From Clostridia bacterium (GTDB lineage: Bacteria > Bacillota > Clostridia > TANB77 > CAG-508), in assembly GCA_900754285.1 (NCBI GenBank), contig CAAECB010000085.1:1-31124 (forward strand): a stretch of DNA of 31,124 bases. Direction: 5' to 3'. The position numbers were made by a program, and so were the translations under genes. Below are positions 20,291 through 28,790 of the stretch, piece by piece. The notes beneath the pieces were generated by a model. The model did no database searches, had not been told where the DNA came from, and worked only from the letters and a program-made list of their open reading frames with translations. The stretch's first letter is position 1, and every line of letters starts with the position of its first letter.

Positions 20291-21835
20291 TCATATAGTT
20301 TTTCTATCTAACAAACTTTCTCCTGTCATTTCAACTGGTTTTTCTATTCCCATCAACTCTAACATCGTTGGTGCTAAATCAGCCAATTTTCCATCATTTT
20401 TTAAAGTTAAAGATTTGTCATCTGTTACTAAAATTATTGGTACAGGATTTGTTGTATGTGCTGTGTGTGGTTCTCCTGTTTTATAATCTATCATTTGATC
20501 CGCATTTCCATGGTCTGCTGTTATAATTAGATTTCCTTTTTTCTCTTCTATTATTTTTGCAATTCTTCCAACACATTCATCAACTGTTTCTACAGCCTTT
20601 ATTGCTGCTGATAAACTTCCTGTATGTCCAACCATATCAGTATTTGCAAAATTTAATATTATTACATCATATTTATCTGTATTTAAAGCTTCTACAACTT
20701 TATCTGTTACTTCATATGCACTCATTTCTGGTTTTAAATCATATGTTTCAACTTTTGGTGATGGTACTAATATTCTGTCCTCTCCTTCATATTGTTTTTC
20801 TTCTCCACCATTAAAGAAAAATGTAACATGTGCATATTTTTCTGTTTCTGCAATTCTTAATTGTTTAAGCCCTGCATTACTTACAACTTCTCCAAATGTG
20901 TTTTTTAATAATTCTTTTTTAAATGCTATATGAACATTTGGCATTGTTTCATCATAATTTGTAAAACATACATAATATAAGTCCATTGGCTTTGTTTCAA
21001 ATTCTTTAAATTCTTTGTCTACTATTGCTCTTGTTATTTCTCTTGCTCTGTCTGGTCTAAAGTTAAAGAATATAACTGAATCATTTTCTTCTATTTTTGC
21101 AACTGGTGTTTCTCCATTGCAAATAACTGTTGGTTCTACAAATTCATCAAATACTTCTTTTTGATAAGAATCTTCTATTGCTTTTATTGCTGAACTTACT
21201 TTATTTCCTTCTCCTTTTACCATTGCATCATAACATTTTTGAACTCTTTGCCATCTTTTATCTCTATCCATTGCATAAAATCTACCTGAAATTGTAGCAA
21301 TTTTTCCAATTCCTTTTTCTTTCATTTTATCTTGCAATTTTAATATATAACTTTCTCCTGATGCTGGTGGTGTATCTCTTCCATCTAAGAAGCAATGTAC
21401 ATATACATCTTCAAAATCCCTTCTTTTAGCCATTTCTAATAATCCATACAAATGGCGAATATGACTATGAACACCTCCATCTGATACTAAGCCTAATATA
21501 TGAAGTTTTGAATTATGTTTTTTACAATTGTCAATTGCTGCTATAAATTCTGGTATACTGAAAAAATCACCATCTTCAATTGACTTTGTAATTCTTGTTA
21601 ATTCTTGATACACAATTCTTCCTGCTCCTATATTTGTGTGTCCTACTTCTGAATTTCCCATTTGTCCTTCTGGTAATCCAACATGAGGTCCACTTGCATA
21701 AATGTCTGTATTTGGATATTTTTTCATTAGTCTATCAATATTAGGTGTTTTTGCTAATTTTATAGCATTTCCATCTTGATTAGGATTATCTCCAAAACCA
21801 TCTAATATCATTAGCATATTTACTTTTCTTTCCAT
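20291..21835 (-). CDS. gpmI: 2,3-bisphosphoglycerate-independent phosphoglycerate mutase
   Basis: Interconverts 3- and 2-phosphoglycerate with a dinuclear metal centre. The 514 residues match the family. D12 (MILDGFGDN) and the phospho-serine S62 (GQMGNSEVGHTNIGAGR) are in the phosphatase domain. HSHIRHL and FLDGRDTPPASG are in the transferase domain. NFANTDMVGHTG and ITADHGNADQM complete the metal site. ATG follows AAGGATGG. It is third in pgk-tpiA-gpmI. Confidence 0.97.
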   Translation of the reverse strand: MERKVNMLMILDGFGDNPNQDGNAIKLAKTPNIDRLMKKYPNTDIYASGPHVGLPEGQMGNSEVGHTNIGAGRIVYQELTRITKSIEDGDFFSIPEFIAAIDNCKKHNSKLHILGLVSDGGVHSHIRHLYGLLEMAKRRDFEDVYVHCFLDGRDTPPASGESYILKLQDKMKEKGIGKIATISGRFYAMDRDKRWQRVQKCYDAMVKGEGNKVSSAIKAIEDSYQKEVFDEFVEPTVICNGETPVAKIEENDSVIFFNFRPDRAREITRAIVDKEFKEFETKPMDLYYVCFTNYDETMPNVHIAFKKELLKNTFGEVVSNAGLKQLRIAETEKYAHVTFFFNGGEEKQYEGEDRILVPSPKVETYDLKPEMSAYEVTDKVVEALNTDKYDVIILNFANTDMVGHTGSLSAAIKAVETVDECVGRIAKIIEEKKGNLIITADHGNADQMIDYKTGEPHTAHTTNPVPIILVTDDKSLTLKNDGKLADLAPTMLELMGIEKPVEMTGESLLDRKTI

Positions 21836-21865
21836 TTTGCACCATCCTTTTTTATATTAATTAAA

Positions 21866-22618
21866 CTATTTATTGTAGTTTACTATTTTAGCAAATTCTT
21901 CTGAATCTAAACTTGCTCCTCCTACTAAACCACCATCAATATCTGATGTTGTAAATAGTTCTTTGCAATTAGTAGATTTAACACTTCCACCGTATTGTAT
22001 TATAATACTTTTTCCTACATTTTGTCCATAGATTTGACAAATTTTATCACGAATAGACTTAATAGCATTATTTGCATCTTCACTTGTCGCAGTTTTTCCT
22101 GTTCCAATAGCCCAAATCGGTTCATAAGCAATTATTGTATTTTCAACTTGTTTTTCTGTTAATCCTTCTAAAGCTTTTTCAGTTTGAGTTGTAATAACTT
22201 CTACTGCTTTTCCAGCTTCTCTTTGTTCTAAAGTTTCTCCAACACAAACTATTGGTTTCAATTCATGTACAAAAGCTGCTTTTATTTTTTTATTTACTGT
22301 TTCATCTGTTTCATTAAAATATTGTCTTCTTTCTGAATGTCCAATTATTACATATTCTACTCCTATTGATTTTAACATTGAAGCAGATACTTCCCCTGTA
22401 TATGCTCCTTTTTCTTCAAAGTGCATATTTTGAGCTCCTATTTTTATATTTGTTCCTTGTGCTGTCAATAGTGCATAAAATAAGTCTGTATATGGTACAC
22501 ACACAACAACTTCATTTTCTGTATCTTTTACTAATGGTGTTAATCTGTCTATAAAATTTATTGCTTCATTTGGAAGCTTATTCATTTTCCAGTTTCCTGC
22601 TATTACTTTTTTTCTCAT
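21866..22618 (-). CDS. tpiA: Triosephosphate isomerase
   Basis: Interconverts dihydroxyacetone phosphate and glyceraldehyde 3-phosphate. With ATG at 22618 the protein is 250 residues, begins MRKKVIAGNWKMNK, and has K11, H94 (IGHSERR) and E166 (AYEPIWAIGTGK) as the catalytic residues. The phosphate loop GGSVKS and the end GLVGGASLDSEEF are present. A GTG at 22630 would add four residues. Its spacing to AAAGGA is too short and that of the ATG is too long, so the start is not fully settled. Confidence 0.95.
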   Translation of the reverse strand: MRKKVIAGNWKMNKLPNEAINFIDRLTPLVKDTENEVVVCVPYTDLFYALLTAQGTNIKIGAQNMHFEEKGAYTGEVSASMLKSIGVEYVIIGHSERRQYFNETDETVNKKIKAAFVHELKPIVCVGETLEQREAGKAVEVITTQTEKALEGLTEKQVENTIIAYEPIWAIGTGKTATSEDANNAIKSIRDKICQIYGQNVGKSIIIQYGGSVKSTNCKELFTTSDIDGGLVGGASLDSEEFAKIVNYNK

Positions 22619-22720
22619 ATCTTTCTTCACAAATCCTTTCTAATAATAAGAACAGACACTATAACATTTGCGCTTATCATAACATTTTAATGTCAGCTAA
22701 TATACTAATCTAAAATTATA

Positions 22721-23905
22721 TTATTTATCTAATAAAGCCTCTATTCCTGGTAATTTTTTTCCTTCTAAAAATTCTAATGATGCTCCACCACCTGTAGAAA
22801 TATGTGTCATTTTATCAGCTAAACCTGCTTTTTCTACTGCTGCTGCTGAATCTCCTCCACCAATTATTGTTGTTGCATCTATTTCAGATAATACTTTTGC
22901 TATTGCATTTGTTCCTATTGCAAATTGTGGAAATTCAAATAATCCTAGTGGTCCATTCCATACTACTGTTTTTGCTTTTCTTATTTCATCAGAAAACAAT
23001 TTTATTGTTTCATCTCCAATATCAAATCCTTCCCAATCTGCTGGAATTTCTGTATATTTTACTGTTTTGCTTTCTGTATCTACTTTGAATTCTTTTCCTA
23101 CTTTTGTATCAACTGGAAGCATTAATTTTACACCTTTTGTTTTGGCTTTTTCCATCAATTCTCTTGCTAAATCTAATTTATCTAATTCACACAAAGAATT
23201 TCCTACTTCATATCCTTGTGCTTTAAAGAATGTATATGCCATTCCTCCTCCAATTATTAAAGTATCAACTTTTTCTAGTAAACTGTCTATTACTCCAATT
23301 TTATCAGAAACTTTTGCTCCTCCTAATATCGCTACAAATGGTCTTTCTGGATTATTTAAAGCATCTCCTAAAAATTTTAGTTCTTTTTCAATTAAAAATC
23401 CTGATACTGCTGGTAAATAACTTGCTATACCTGTTGTTGAACTATGTGCTCTATGAGCTGTTCCAAATGCGTCATTTACAAATACTTCTGCCATTGATGC
23501 TAATTTTTTAGAAAATTCTGGATCATTATCTGTTTCTTCTCTATGAAATCTTACATTTTCTAATAAAAGAATTTCTCCTTCTTTTAAGTTTTTAGCTTTT
23601 TCCATTGCATCTGGTCCTATTACATCTTTTGCCATTATTATTTCTTTATTTAATAATTTTGATAATTCTTTTGCTACTGGTGCTAATGAGTATTCTGGTT
23701 TTATTTCTCCCTTTGGTCTTCCTAAGTGTGATGCCAATATTATTTTACAATTTTGTTCTAATAAATATTTTATTGTAGGTAATGCTGCTACAATTCTTGT
23801 ATTGTCTGTTATGTTTCTTTCTTCATCCATTGGTACATTAAAGTCACATCTTACAAATACTTTTTTTCCTTTTAAATCAATATCTTTTACAGTTTTTTTG
23901 TTCAT
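22721..23905 (-). CDS. pgk: Phosphoglycerate kinase
   Basis: Makes ATP from 1,3-bisphosphoglycerate in glycolysis. The 394 residues have both domains. Hallmarks are KVFVRCDFNVPMD, LENVRFHREE, LGGAKVSDKIGVIDSLL and VWNGPLGLFEFPQF. The C-terminal nucleotide loop is GGGDSAAAVEKAG with STGGGASLEFLEG. ATG follows AAAGGAATG. It is the first gene of the glycolytic operon; gap, cggR and eno are not in the window. Confidence 0.97.
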   Translation of the reverse strand: MNKKTVKDIDLKGKKVFVRCDFNVPMDEERNITDNTRIVAALPTIKYLLEQNCKIILASHLGRPKGEIKPEYSLAPVAKELSKLLNKEIIMAKDVIGPDAMEKAKNLKEGEILLLENVRFHREETDNDPEFSKKLASMAEVFVNDAFGTAHRAHSSTTGIASYLPAVSGFLIEKELKFLGDALNNPERPFVAILGGAKVSDKIGVIDSLLEKVDTLIIGGGMAYTFFKAQGYEVGNSLCELDKLDLARELMEKAKTKGVKLMLPVDTKVGKEFKVDTESKTVKYTEIPADWEGFDIGDETIKLFSDEIRKAKTVVWNGPLGLFEFPQFAIGTNAIAKVLSEIDATTIIGGGDSAAAVEKAGLADKMTHISTGGGASLEFLEGKKLPGIEALLDK

Positions 23906-23961
23906 TTAAAATCACATTCCTTTCTTGCTTCTATTTTGCCCATTTCTTTAAAGTCAATACC

Positions 23962-23990
23962 ATTTTATAACAAAAAAGAATACTTTTCAA
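23962..23990 (-). promoter_or_regulatory. Sigma-A promoter for pgk-tpiA-gpmI
   Basis: On the minus strand TTGAAA (23985-23990) and TAAAAT (23962-23967) are separated by 17 bases. Each box matches consensus at 5/6. The start would be near 23955, about 50 bases before the pgk ATG. The -35 box lies inside the hairpin of the preceding terminator. Confidence 0.55.
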
Positions 23991-23999
23991 GTATTCTTA
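23971..23999 (-). terminator. Terminator overlapping the pgk promoter
   Basis: On the minus strand AAGAATACTT and AAGTATTCTT form a perfect 10-base-pair stem with a three-base loop, directly followed by six T. It is a second terminator behind the one at 24109-24152. It overlaps the -35 box of the pgk promoter. Confidence 0.75.
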
Positions 24000-24108
24000 T
24001 TCGTTTTGTCAAGTTATTTTTATATATAAAAATAAGTTTTATTTTATTTGTTTTATTTTTATAAAAGATAATTTTTAATATTTTCTAAACATCTTATTTC
24101 GCAAAAAT
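24000..24108. other. AT-rich spacer between two terminators
   Basis: The middle of the PBP-pgk gap. It is almost pure A/T, with short self-complementary runs such as TTTTTATATATAAAAA (24015-24031). No gene or convincing promoter is visible apart from an isolated TTGACA without a matching -10. Confidence 0.4.
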
Positions 24109-24152
24109 TTGATAAAATTAGCTGTTTTATTAATTTTCAGCTATTTTATCAA
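24109..24152 (-). terminator. Terminator after the PBP gene
   Basis: On the minus strand TTGATAAAATAGCTG pairs with CAGCTAATTTTATCAA (15 pairs with one bulged base, 13-nt loop) and is followed by a short T run. It starts 21 bases after the PBP stop and ends the mraZ-rsmH-ftsL-PBP unit. Confidence 0.75.
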
Positions 24153-24172
24153 ATACATACCTCGTTTTCTTT

Positions 24173-26251
24173 TTAATACTTCACAAAAATTTTATTTTCT
24201 TTATTTATCTTAATCCCTTCTGTTGGAGTCTGCTCTTTAATTATTGTATTTTCTATATCTAAACTCTCTTTATTTTCTTCTGTTATTCCATCAATACTCA
24301 TTTCTAAACCTACTTCTTTTAATATTTTCTGTGCTTCTTTTATTGATAGTCCAGTTATATTTGGTACACTTACTTCCTCTATTTCTTCTACCTCATCTTT
24401 ATTTCCTTGATTCACTTCTAAATATGGTAATATTTCAGAAAACACCTTTCCACCTACTGGAGCTGCAACACCACCTCCTTGGTGTCCACCTTCTCCTGTC
24501 GGATTATATAAAGTAACTAATAGTACAACTTGTGGATTTTCTATAGGAGCCACACCCAAAAAAGATGTAACATATTTATTAGTATTTACACCATCTTCAG
24601 AAGTACCAGTTTTTCCACCAATGCGATAACCTGCAACTTTAGCATTTTTACCAGTTCCTTCAGAAACAACAGATTCCATCATACTCAAAACTTTTTCAGA
24701 AGTTTCCTTAGAAATTGATTGAGATTTTACCTTTACTTCAACATCTCTTTTTTCTCCAGTTTTACTATCTATTATTTGCTTAACAACTCTAGGTTGAAGC
24801 AACTTACCTCCATTAGCAATACTTGAAACTGCTGTAACCAATTGAATTGGAGTAATTTCAAATCTTTGGCCAAAACTTATTGTAGCCAACTCTACAGGGC
24901 CTGCCTTTTCTTCCTTTAAAAATATACTACCACCTTCACCTGGTAAATCAATCCCTGTTTTTTCTAACAAACCAAATTTTTGCAAATAACTATAATAAGT
25001 ATGAACTCCTAACTTCTGCCCAAGTCCTATAAATACTGGATTACATGAATTCATAAGACCTTGTCTTAAACTCTCTGAACCATGTGGCCTATAATATCTC
25101 CAGCACTTTATTCTAACTCCAGCCACTTCTATGCCACCTGTACAACAAAATTGTCCTTGTTTATCTATATCTGTAACCAAACCTTCTTCTATAGAAGCAG
25201 ATGCTGTAATTGTTTTAAATGTTGAACCAGGTTCATATGTATCTGCAATTGCTCTATTTCTCCAAACAGCTTGTAATTGTTTAGTTTTTTCTCCTTGTTC
25301 TAAATTAGGCCAAATACCTTGTAATTCTTCTGTATATGCTGAATATGGATCATTTAAATTATATGTTGGATATGTTGCCATCGCTAAAATATCTCCTGTT
25401 TGTGGATTCATTACAACTATGTTTCCACCATCTGTACACTTATTGTCAATACATGCCTCTTCCAAATACTTTTCTACTATTGATTGAATATTATAATCTA
25501 TTGATAATACTAAATCATTACCATCAATTGCAGCTACATATTTTTCTCCCTCTTCTCCTATTTCTGCACCTTTAGCATCTGTATGTCTTTTTATCGCTCC
25601 TTTAGTTCCAGCAAGCTCTTTTTCATATTTTGCCTCTATCCCATCAAGCCCTTGATTATCACTACCACAAAAACCTATTATTTGTGCAGCTAAACTATTA
25701 TTGGGATAATATCTTTTAGTATCTTCATCTATGTTTATTCCTGTGGTTATTTTATTTTGTTCCATCCATTCACGCAATTGATCTGTTTTTTCTTTTTCTA
25801 CTTTTTTAACAATTGTCTCTATTGAACTCCTTTTAGTTACTTTTTTTAAAACCTTATCATAATCTAGTTCAAACAACTCTGCTAATTTTTTGGCAATCAA
25901 TTCTTTTTTATCATTTTCTATATTTCCTGGATTTACTGTTACTGTTTCTACTGTGCTACTTATTGCAAATATATATTTTCCTGTACTATCATATATAGTT
26001 CCTCTTTTTGGATTTATTGCCCTATCTAGTGTTTGCTGTTCATATGCCATTGATGATAATTCTCCTCCCTGAACTATTTGAATAAATCCTATTCTTCCTA
26101 TTAATATTGTAAAAACAAAAAATGATATAAACAATATATTTCTCATTCTTTTTTTAGTAGATATTTCACTTGTTATTGCTTTATTTTTTATTCTAACTTT
26201 TACAGCTTTGCCACTTGATTTATTATCTTTTATTTTCTTATATTTTTTCAT
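24173..26251 (-). CDS. Class B penicillin-binding protein (FtsI/SpoVD type) with PASTA domain
   Basis: A peptidoglycan transpeptidase of the division or sporulation septum. The 692 residues have a basic cytoplasmic tail, one membrane segment (about 39-60), a dimerisation domain (about 75-240) and the transpeptidase domain. Active-site motifs are STFK (S343, K346), SCN (402-404) and KTGT (547-550). A single PASTA domain (about 626-692) closes the protein. The position after rsmH and an ftsL-like gene fits the division cluster. One PASTA domain resembles SpoVD; FtsI/PBP2B is the alternative. Its ribosome binding site lies in a hairpin arm. mraY and mur genes do not follow; pgk does. Confidence 0.92.
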   Translation of the reverse strand: MKKYKKIKDNKSSGKAVKVRIKNKAITSEISTKKRMRNILFISFFVFTILIGRIGFIQIVQGGELSSMAYEQQTLDRAINPKRGTIYDSTGKYIFAISSTVETVTVNPGNIENDKKELIAKKLAELFELDYDKVLKKVTKRSSIETIVKKVEKEKTDQLREWMEQNKITTGINIDEDTKRYYPNNSLAAQIIGFCGSDNQGLDGIEAKYEKELAGTKGAIKRHTDAKGAEIGEEGEKYVAAIDGNDLVLSIDYNIQSIVEKYLEEACIDNKCTDGGNIVVMNPQTGDILAMATYPTYNLNDPYSAYTEELQGIWPNLEQGEKTKQLQAVWRNRAIADTYEPGSTFKTITASASIEEGLVTDIDKQGQFCCTGGIEVAGVRIKCWRYYRPHGSESLRQGLMNSCNPVFIGLGQKLGVHTYYSYLQKFGLLEKTGIDLPGEGGSIFLKEEKAGPVELATISFGQRFEITPIQLVTAVSSIANGGKLLQPRVVKQIIDSKTGEKRDVEVKVKSQSISKETSEKVLSMMESVVSEGTGKNAKVAGYRIGGKTGTSEDGVNTNKYVTSFLGVAPIENPQVVLLVTLYNPTGEGGHQGGGVAAPVGGKVFSEILPYLEVNQGNKDEVEEIEEVSVPNITGLSIKEAQKILKEVGLEMSIDGITEENKESLDIENTIIKEQTPTEGIKINKENKIFVKY

Positions 26252-26259
26252 ACAAAAAA

Positions 26260-26284
26260 CACCTCTAATAATATCTATTAGAGG
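26260..26284 (-). promoter_or_regulatory. Hairpin that buries the ribosome binding site of the PBP gene
   Basis: On the mRNA strand CCTCTAATA (26276-26284) and TATTAGAGG (26262-26270) form a perfect nine-base-pair stem with a five-base loop. The GAGGTG ribosome binding site of the PBP gene (26260-26265) is partly inside the 3' arm. Six T follow directly, then the ATG. The element can therefore act as a weak terminator, as a translation lock, or both. Confidence 0.65.
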
Positions 26285-26308
26285 CTTACTATTTTAAGTA
26301 CTATAAAT

Positions 26309-26824
26309 TTATTTATTTGGAAACATCCAATCCGCAATTTTTTGTAACCAAGTTTTATTCTCTTTTAATACAACTTTTTCAGTTGCTGATTCTACATAAT
26401 CCTTTTTTGGTAAAGTCACATAAACTGTCTGTTTATTAGTTAATTTTTCCATTCCTAACTTTTCTTTTGCTTCTTTTTCTATATTTTTTATATTCAAATT
26501 ATTTTCTATATTTATTTCTAATTGTTCATTTTCTTTTTCTATTGTAGCTAATTTTTTCTTTTGATCTTGCATTTCATTAAATTTCACTGTTATTTGGGAG
26601 TTTTGATAACTAATGGCTAATAAAACTGTAAAAGCTAATATTGCAAACATTGTTAGTTTTACATGTTTCCTTTTTTGTTCTTTTGATACTTCTACTTGTT
26701 GTTTTGGCATTTCTTTTACAACTTTTAACCCAGATTTTTTTCTAGTTTTATTCTTTCTAGGCATTTGCTCTTCAGTTTGAATTTTTCTTGGGTTTGTATC
26801 ATATTGATAATAATTTCTTGCCAC
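26309..26824 (-). CDS. FtsL/DivIC-like septum formation protein
   Basis: A bitopic division protein expected to act with PBP2b/FtsI and FtsW. The 171 residues have a long basic cytoplasmic N-terminus and one membrane segment (about 57-74, LTMFAILAFTVLLAISY). A short coiled coil follows (MQDQKKKLATIEKENEQLEI), then EKLGMEKLTNKQTVYVTLP, the kind of motif seen in FtsL/FtsB proteins. Sequence conservation is low in this family, so position between rsmH and the PBP gene is the main evidence. The start is GTG at 26822-26824, behind GGGGAGGG. Confidence 0.8.
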   Translation of the reverse strand: MARNYYQYDTNPRKIQTEEQMPRKNKTRKKSGLKVVKEMPKQQVEVSKEQKRKHVKLTMFAILAFTVLLAISYQNSQITVKFNEMQDQKKKLATIEKENEQLEINIENNLNIKNIEKEAKEKLGMEKLTNKQTVYVTLPKKDYVESATEKVVLKENKTWLQKIADWMFPNK

Positions 26825-26890
26825 TATTATTTTCCCTCCCCTCTTTAGTTATTAATTATTAAACTTCGTAAATCTATTTTTTCTTGTGCT

Positions 26891-27826
26891 TTAATTTTTT
26901 TCAAATATTCTCAATTTTGCACTTTTACTTCTTGAATTTTCTTCTTGTTCTTCTTTACTTGCTACCATTGGTTTTTTAGTTATTATTTTTCCCTCTGATT
27001 TTGCACCACATACACAATATGGTAAATCAGGTGGACATGTGCATTTTCCTTTTGCATCTAACATTGCTTTTTTTACTGCTCTGTCCTCTAATGAATGGAA
27101 TGTAATAACACATAATCTTCCTTTAGAGTTTAAACATTTTATGCAATTCAATATTGTGTTATATAATGGCTTTATTTCATTATTTACTTCTATTCTAATT
27201 GCTTGAAATGTTCTTTTGGCTGGATGTCCATCATTTTGTTTTGATTTTGGTATTGATTCTTCTATAATTTCTACTAATTCTTTAGTAGTTTCTATTGTTT
27301 TTTCTTTTCTCCTTTTGCAAATATTATATGCTATTTTTCTAGAAAATCTTTCTTCACCATATTCATAAATTATATTACTTAGTTCTTCTTCACTATATTC
27401 ATTTACAACTTTTTTAGCTGTTAATTCTTGTGTTTTATCCATTCTCATGTCTAAAATATTTTCACCTAAGTAACTAAATCCACGATTCCTTTCATCTAAT
27501 TGATATGATGACACACCTAAATCTAATAATATTCCATCTACTCCATCTATATTTTCGTTTTCTAATATACTTACTATATCATCATGATTTCCATGTATGT
27601 ATCTAACATTTTTAAATTCCTTTAAATTTTCCTTTGCTGCTTGTAATGCCTCTTGGTCTCTATCTATTCCTATTAAAATCCCTGTATTATTCAACGCTTT
27701 GGCTATTTCTTTACTATGTCCTGCTCCTCCTAATGTACCATCTAAATATATTCCATTTTGCTTAATTTTTAGACCTTCTATACATTCATTTAACATGACT
27801 GGTTTATGTTTAAATTTCAAATTCAT
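26891..27826 (-). CDS. rsmH: 16S rRNA (cytosine1402-N4)-methyltransferase
   Basis: SAM-dependent methylation of C1402 in the ribosomal P site. The 311 residues begin MNLKFKHKPVMLNECIEGL. They have the SAM motif YLDGTLGGAGHS, then LLDLGVSSYQLDERNRGFSY with MRMDK, and FQAIRIEVNNE. VITFHSLEDRAVK and a cysteine-rich CTCPPDLPYCVCG segment follow. The site AGAGGT is very close to the ATG. It follows mraZ as usual, but after a 335-bp gap. Confidence 0.97.
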   Translation of the reverse strand: MNLKFKHKPVMLNECIEGLKIKQNGIYLDGTLGGAGHSKEIAKALNNTGILIGIDRDQEALQAAKENLKEFKNVRYIHGNHDDIVSILENENIDGVDGILLDLGVSSYQLDERNRGFSYLGENILDMRMDKTQELTAKKVVNEYSEEELSNIIYEYGEERFSRKIAYNICKRRKEKTIETTKELVEIIEESIPKSKQNDGHPAKRTFQAIRIEVNNEIKPLYNTILNCIKCLNSKGRLCVITFHSLEDRAVKKAMLDAKGKCTCPPDLPYCVCGAKSEGKIITKKPMVASKEEQEENSRSKSAKLRIFEKN

Positions 27827-27858
27827 ACCTCTTTATTTTTTGTTATTAAGGGTCTTAT

Positions 27859-27882
27859 GCAGCTGGAACAATAACCAGCTGC
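27859..27882 (-). promoter_or_regulatory. GC-rich 8-bp hairpin upstream of rsmH
   Basis: GCAGCTGG and CCAGCTGC form a perfect stem with an eight-base AT loop, about 25 bases before the rsmH ribosome binding site. It is markedly GC-rich for this genome. No T tract follows on the minus strand, so termination is unlikely. Confidence 0.5.
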
Positions 27883-28161
27883 TTTATCAAAAGTATATTA
27901 TTCAAACTTTTGTATTTTTTCTAATTCTTCTGCAATATTTTTTATTCTTTTGTGTTAATTCTTTTGTTCTTTTATCTTATGTTTTACAATCTTTCGTATA
28001 ATTAACTTTTGTAAAAACTTATCTCATGTATTTTCTTCTTAAGTATTATCTTCTTTTGTACTCTTACATATTTTTCATTTGTAAAAAATATATATTAATG
28101 AGGATTTGTCTTTTGTCTTTTCTTGATTTTTTCTTTAGTTTTTTATATAAACTTTTTCAAG
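27883..28161. other. Purine-rich spacer between mraZ and rsmH
   Basis: About 280 bp, strongly purine-rich on the minus strand with repeated ACAAAAGAA words. Two short frames read like charged helices (for example IAEELEKIQKFE just before a TAA). They lack start codons and are broken by stops, so either a decayed gene or chance is possible. A 21-bp stretch (27984-28004) recurs with two differences at 30864-30884. No convincing promoter or terminator was seen. Confidence 0.4.
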
Positions 28162-28587
28162 TTATATACCTAAATTTGCCATATTTTCTGCAATTTCATC
28201 TGCTGATATTTCTTTATCACATTTTTCCCATGTTTCTTTGTTCCATATTTCTATTCTTGTTCCTACTCCGATTATTATTGCATCTTTTTCTAAATTTGCT
28301 GCAGTTCTTAAATTGTTTGGTATTAAAAATCTTCCTTGTTTGTCTATTTCACATTCTGTGGCTCCTGACAAGAAAAATCTTACAAAATTTCTTGCATTTT
28401 TATCTGATAATGGTAGACTTTTTAGTTTTTCTTCAAAGTTATTCCATTCTGTTTGAGAGAACGCAAATAAGCATCCATCTAAACCTTTTGTTAAGATGAA
28501 CTTGTCCCCGATGTCTTGTCTTAATTTTGCTGGCATTATTAACCTTCCTTTTGTATCTAAAGAATGGCTATATTCTCCCATCAACAT
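28162..28587 (-). CDS. mraZ: Transcriptional regulator MraZ
   Basis: A DNA-binding regulator of the division and cell wall cluster, with two AbrB-like half-domains. The 141 residues contain GEYSHSLDTKGRLIMPAKLR (first repeat) and DKQGRFLIPNNLR (second repeat), each with the DxKGR-type core. The first ATG at 28587 is kept (MLMGEYSH) because GAGGTG lies seven bases upstream. Four GTGG boxes precede it, which implies control of its own operon. Confidence 0.97.
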   Translation of the reverse strand: MLMGEYSHSLDTKGRLIMPAKLRQDIGDKFILTKGLDGCLFAFSQTEWNNFEEKLKSLPLSDKNARNFVRFFLSGATECEIDKQGRFLIPNNLRTAANLEKDAIIIGVGTRIEIWNKETWEKCDKEISADEIAENMANLGI

Positions 28588-28603
28588 CTGGTTTCACCTC
28601 TTT

Positions 28604-28638
28604 CCACTTTTCTACCACTTTGTGCCACTTTTTACCAC
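28604..28638 (-). promoter_or_regulatory. MraZ box array
   Basis: Four GTGG repeats on the minus strand (28604, 28615, 28625 and 28635 on the plus numbering) are spaced 11, 10 and 10 bases, so they lie on one face of the helix. Their context AAAGTGG matches the MraZ boxes described in Mollicutes. They lie just downstream of the -10 box, between promoter and ribosome binding site. Confidence 0.85.
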
Positions 28639-28647
28639 TGCAACTTT

Positions 28648-28676
28648 ATTGTAATATAACTTTTTTAATTTTGCAA
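28648..28676 (-). promoter_or_regulatory. Promoter of the mraZ operon
   Basis: On the minus strand TTGCAA (28671-28676) and TACAAT (28648-28653) are separated by 17 bases. Transcription would begin near 28641, immediately before the MraZ boxes. Confidence 0.7.
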
Positions 28677-28719
28677 GTGTTTTTCTGAATTTTTTTAATT
28701 TTTTTTACAAATTTAAAAT

Positions 28720-28758
28720 CTCGTAATTTCATGTCCTATAAAAACATAAAATTACGAG
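28720..28758 (-). terminator. Terminator after the sortase gene
   Basis: On the minus strand CTCGTAATTTTATGT pairs with ACATGAAATTACGAG (15 pairs including one U.G, nine-base loop) and is followed by a T-rich stretch. It separates the sortase gene from the mraZ promoter. Confidence 0.75.
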
Positions 28759-28790
28759 TTCAAAATATTACAATTTTTCAATTTTCTTTC

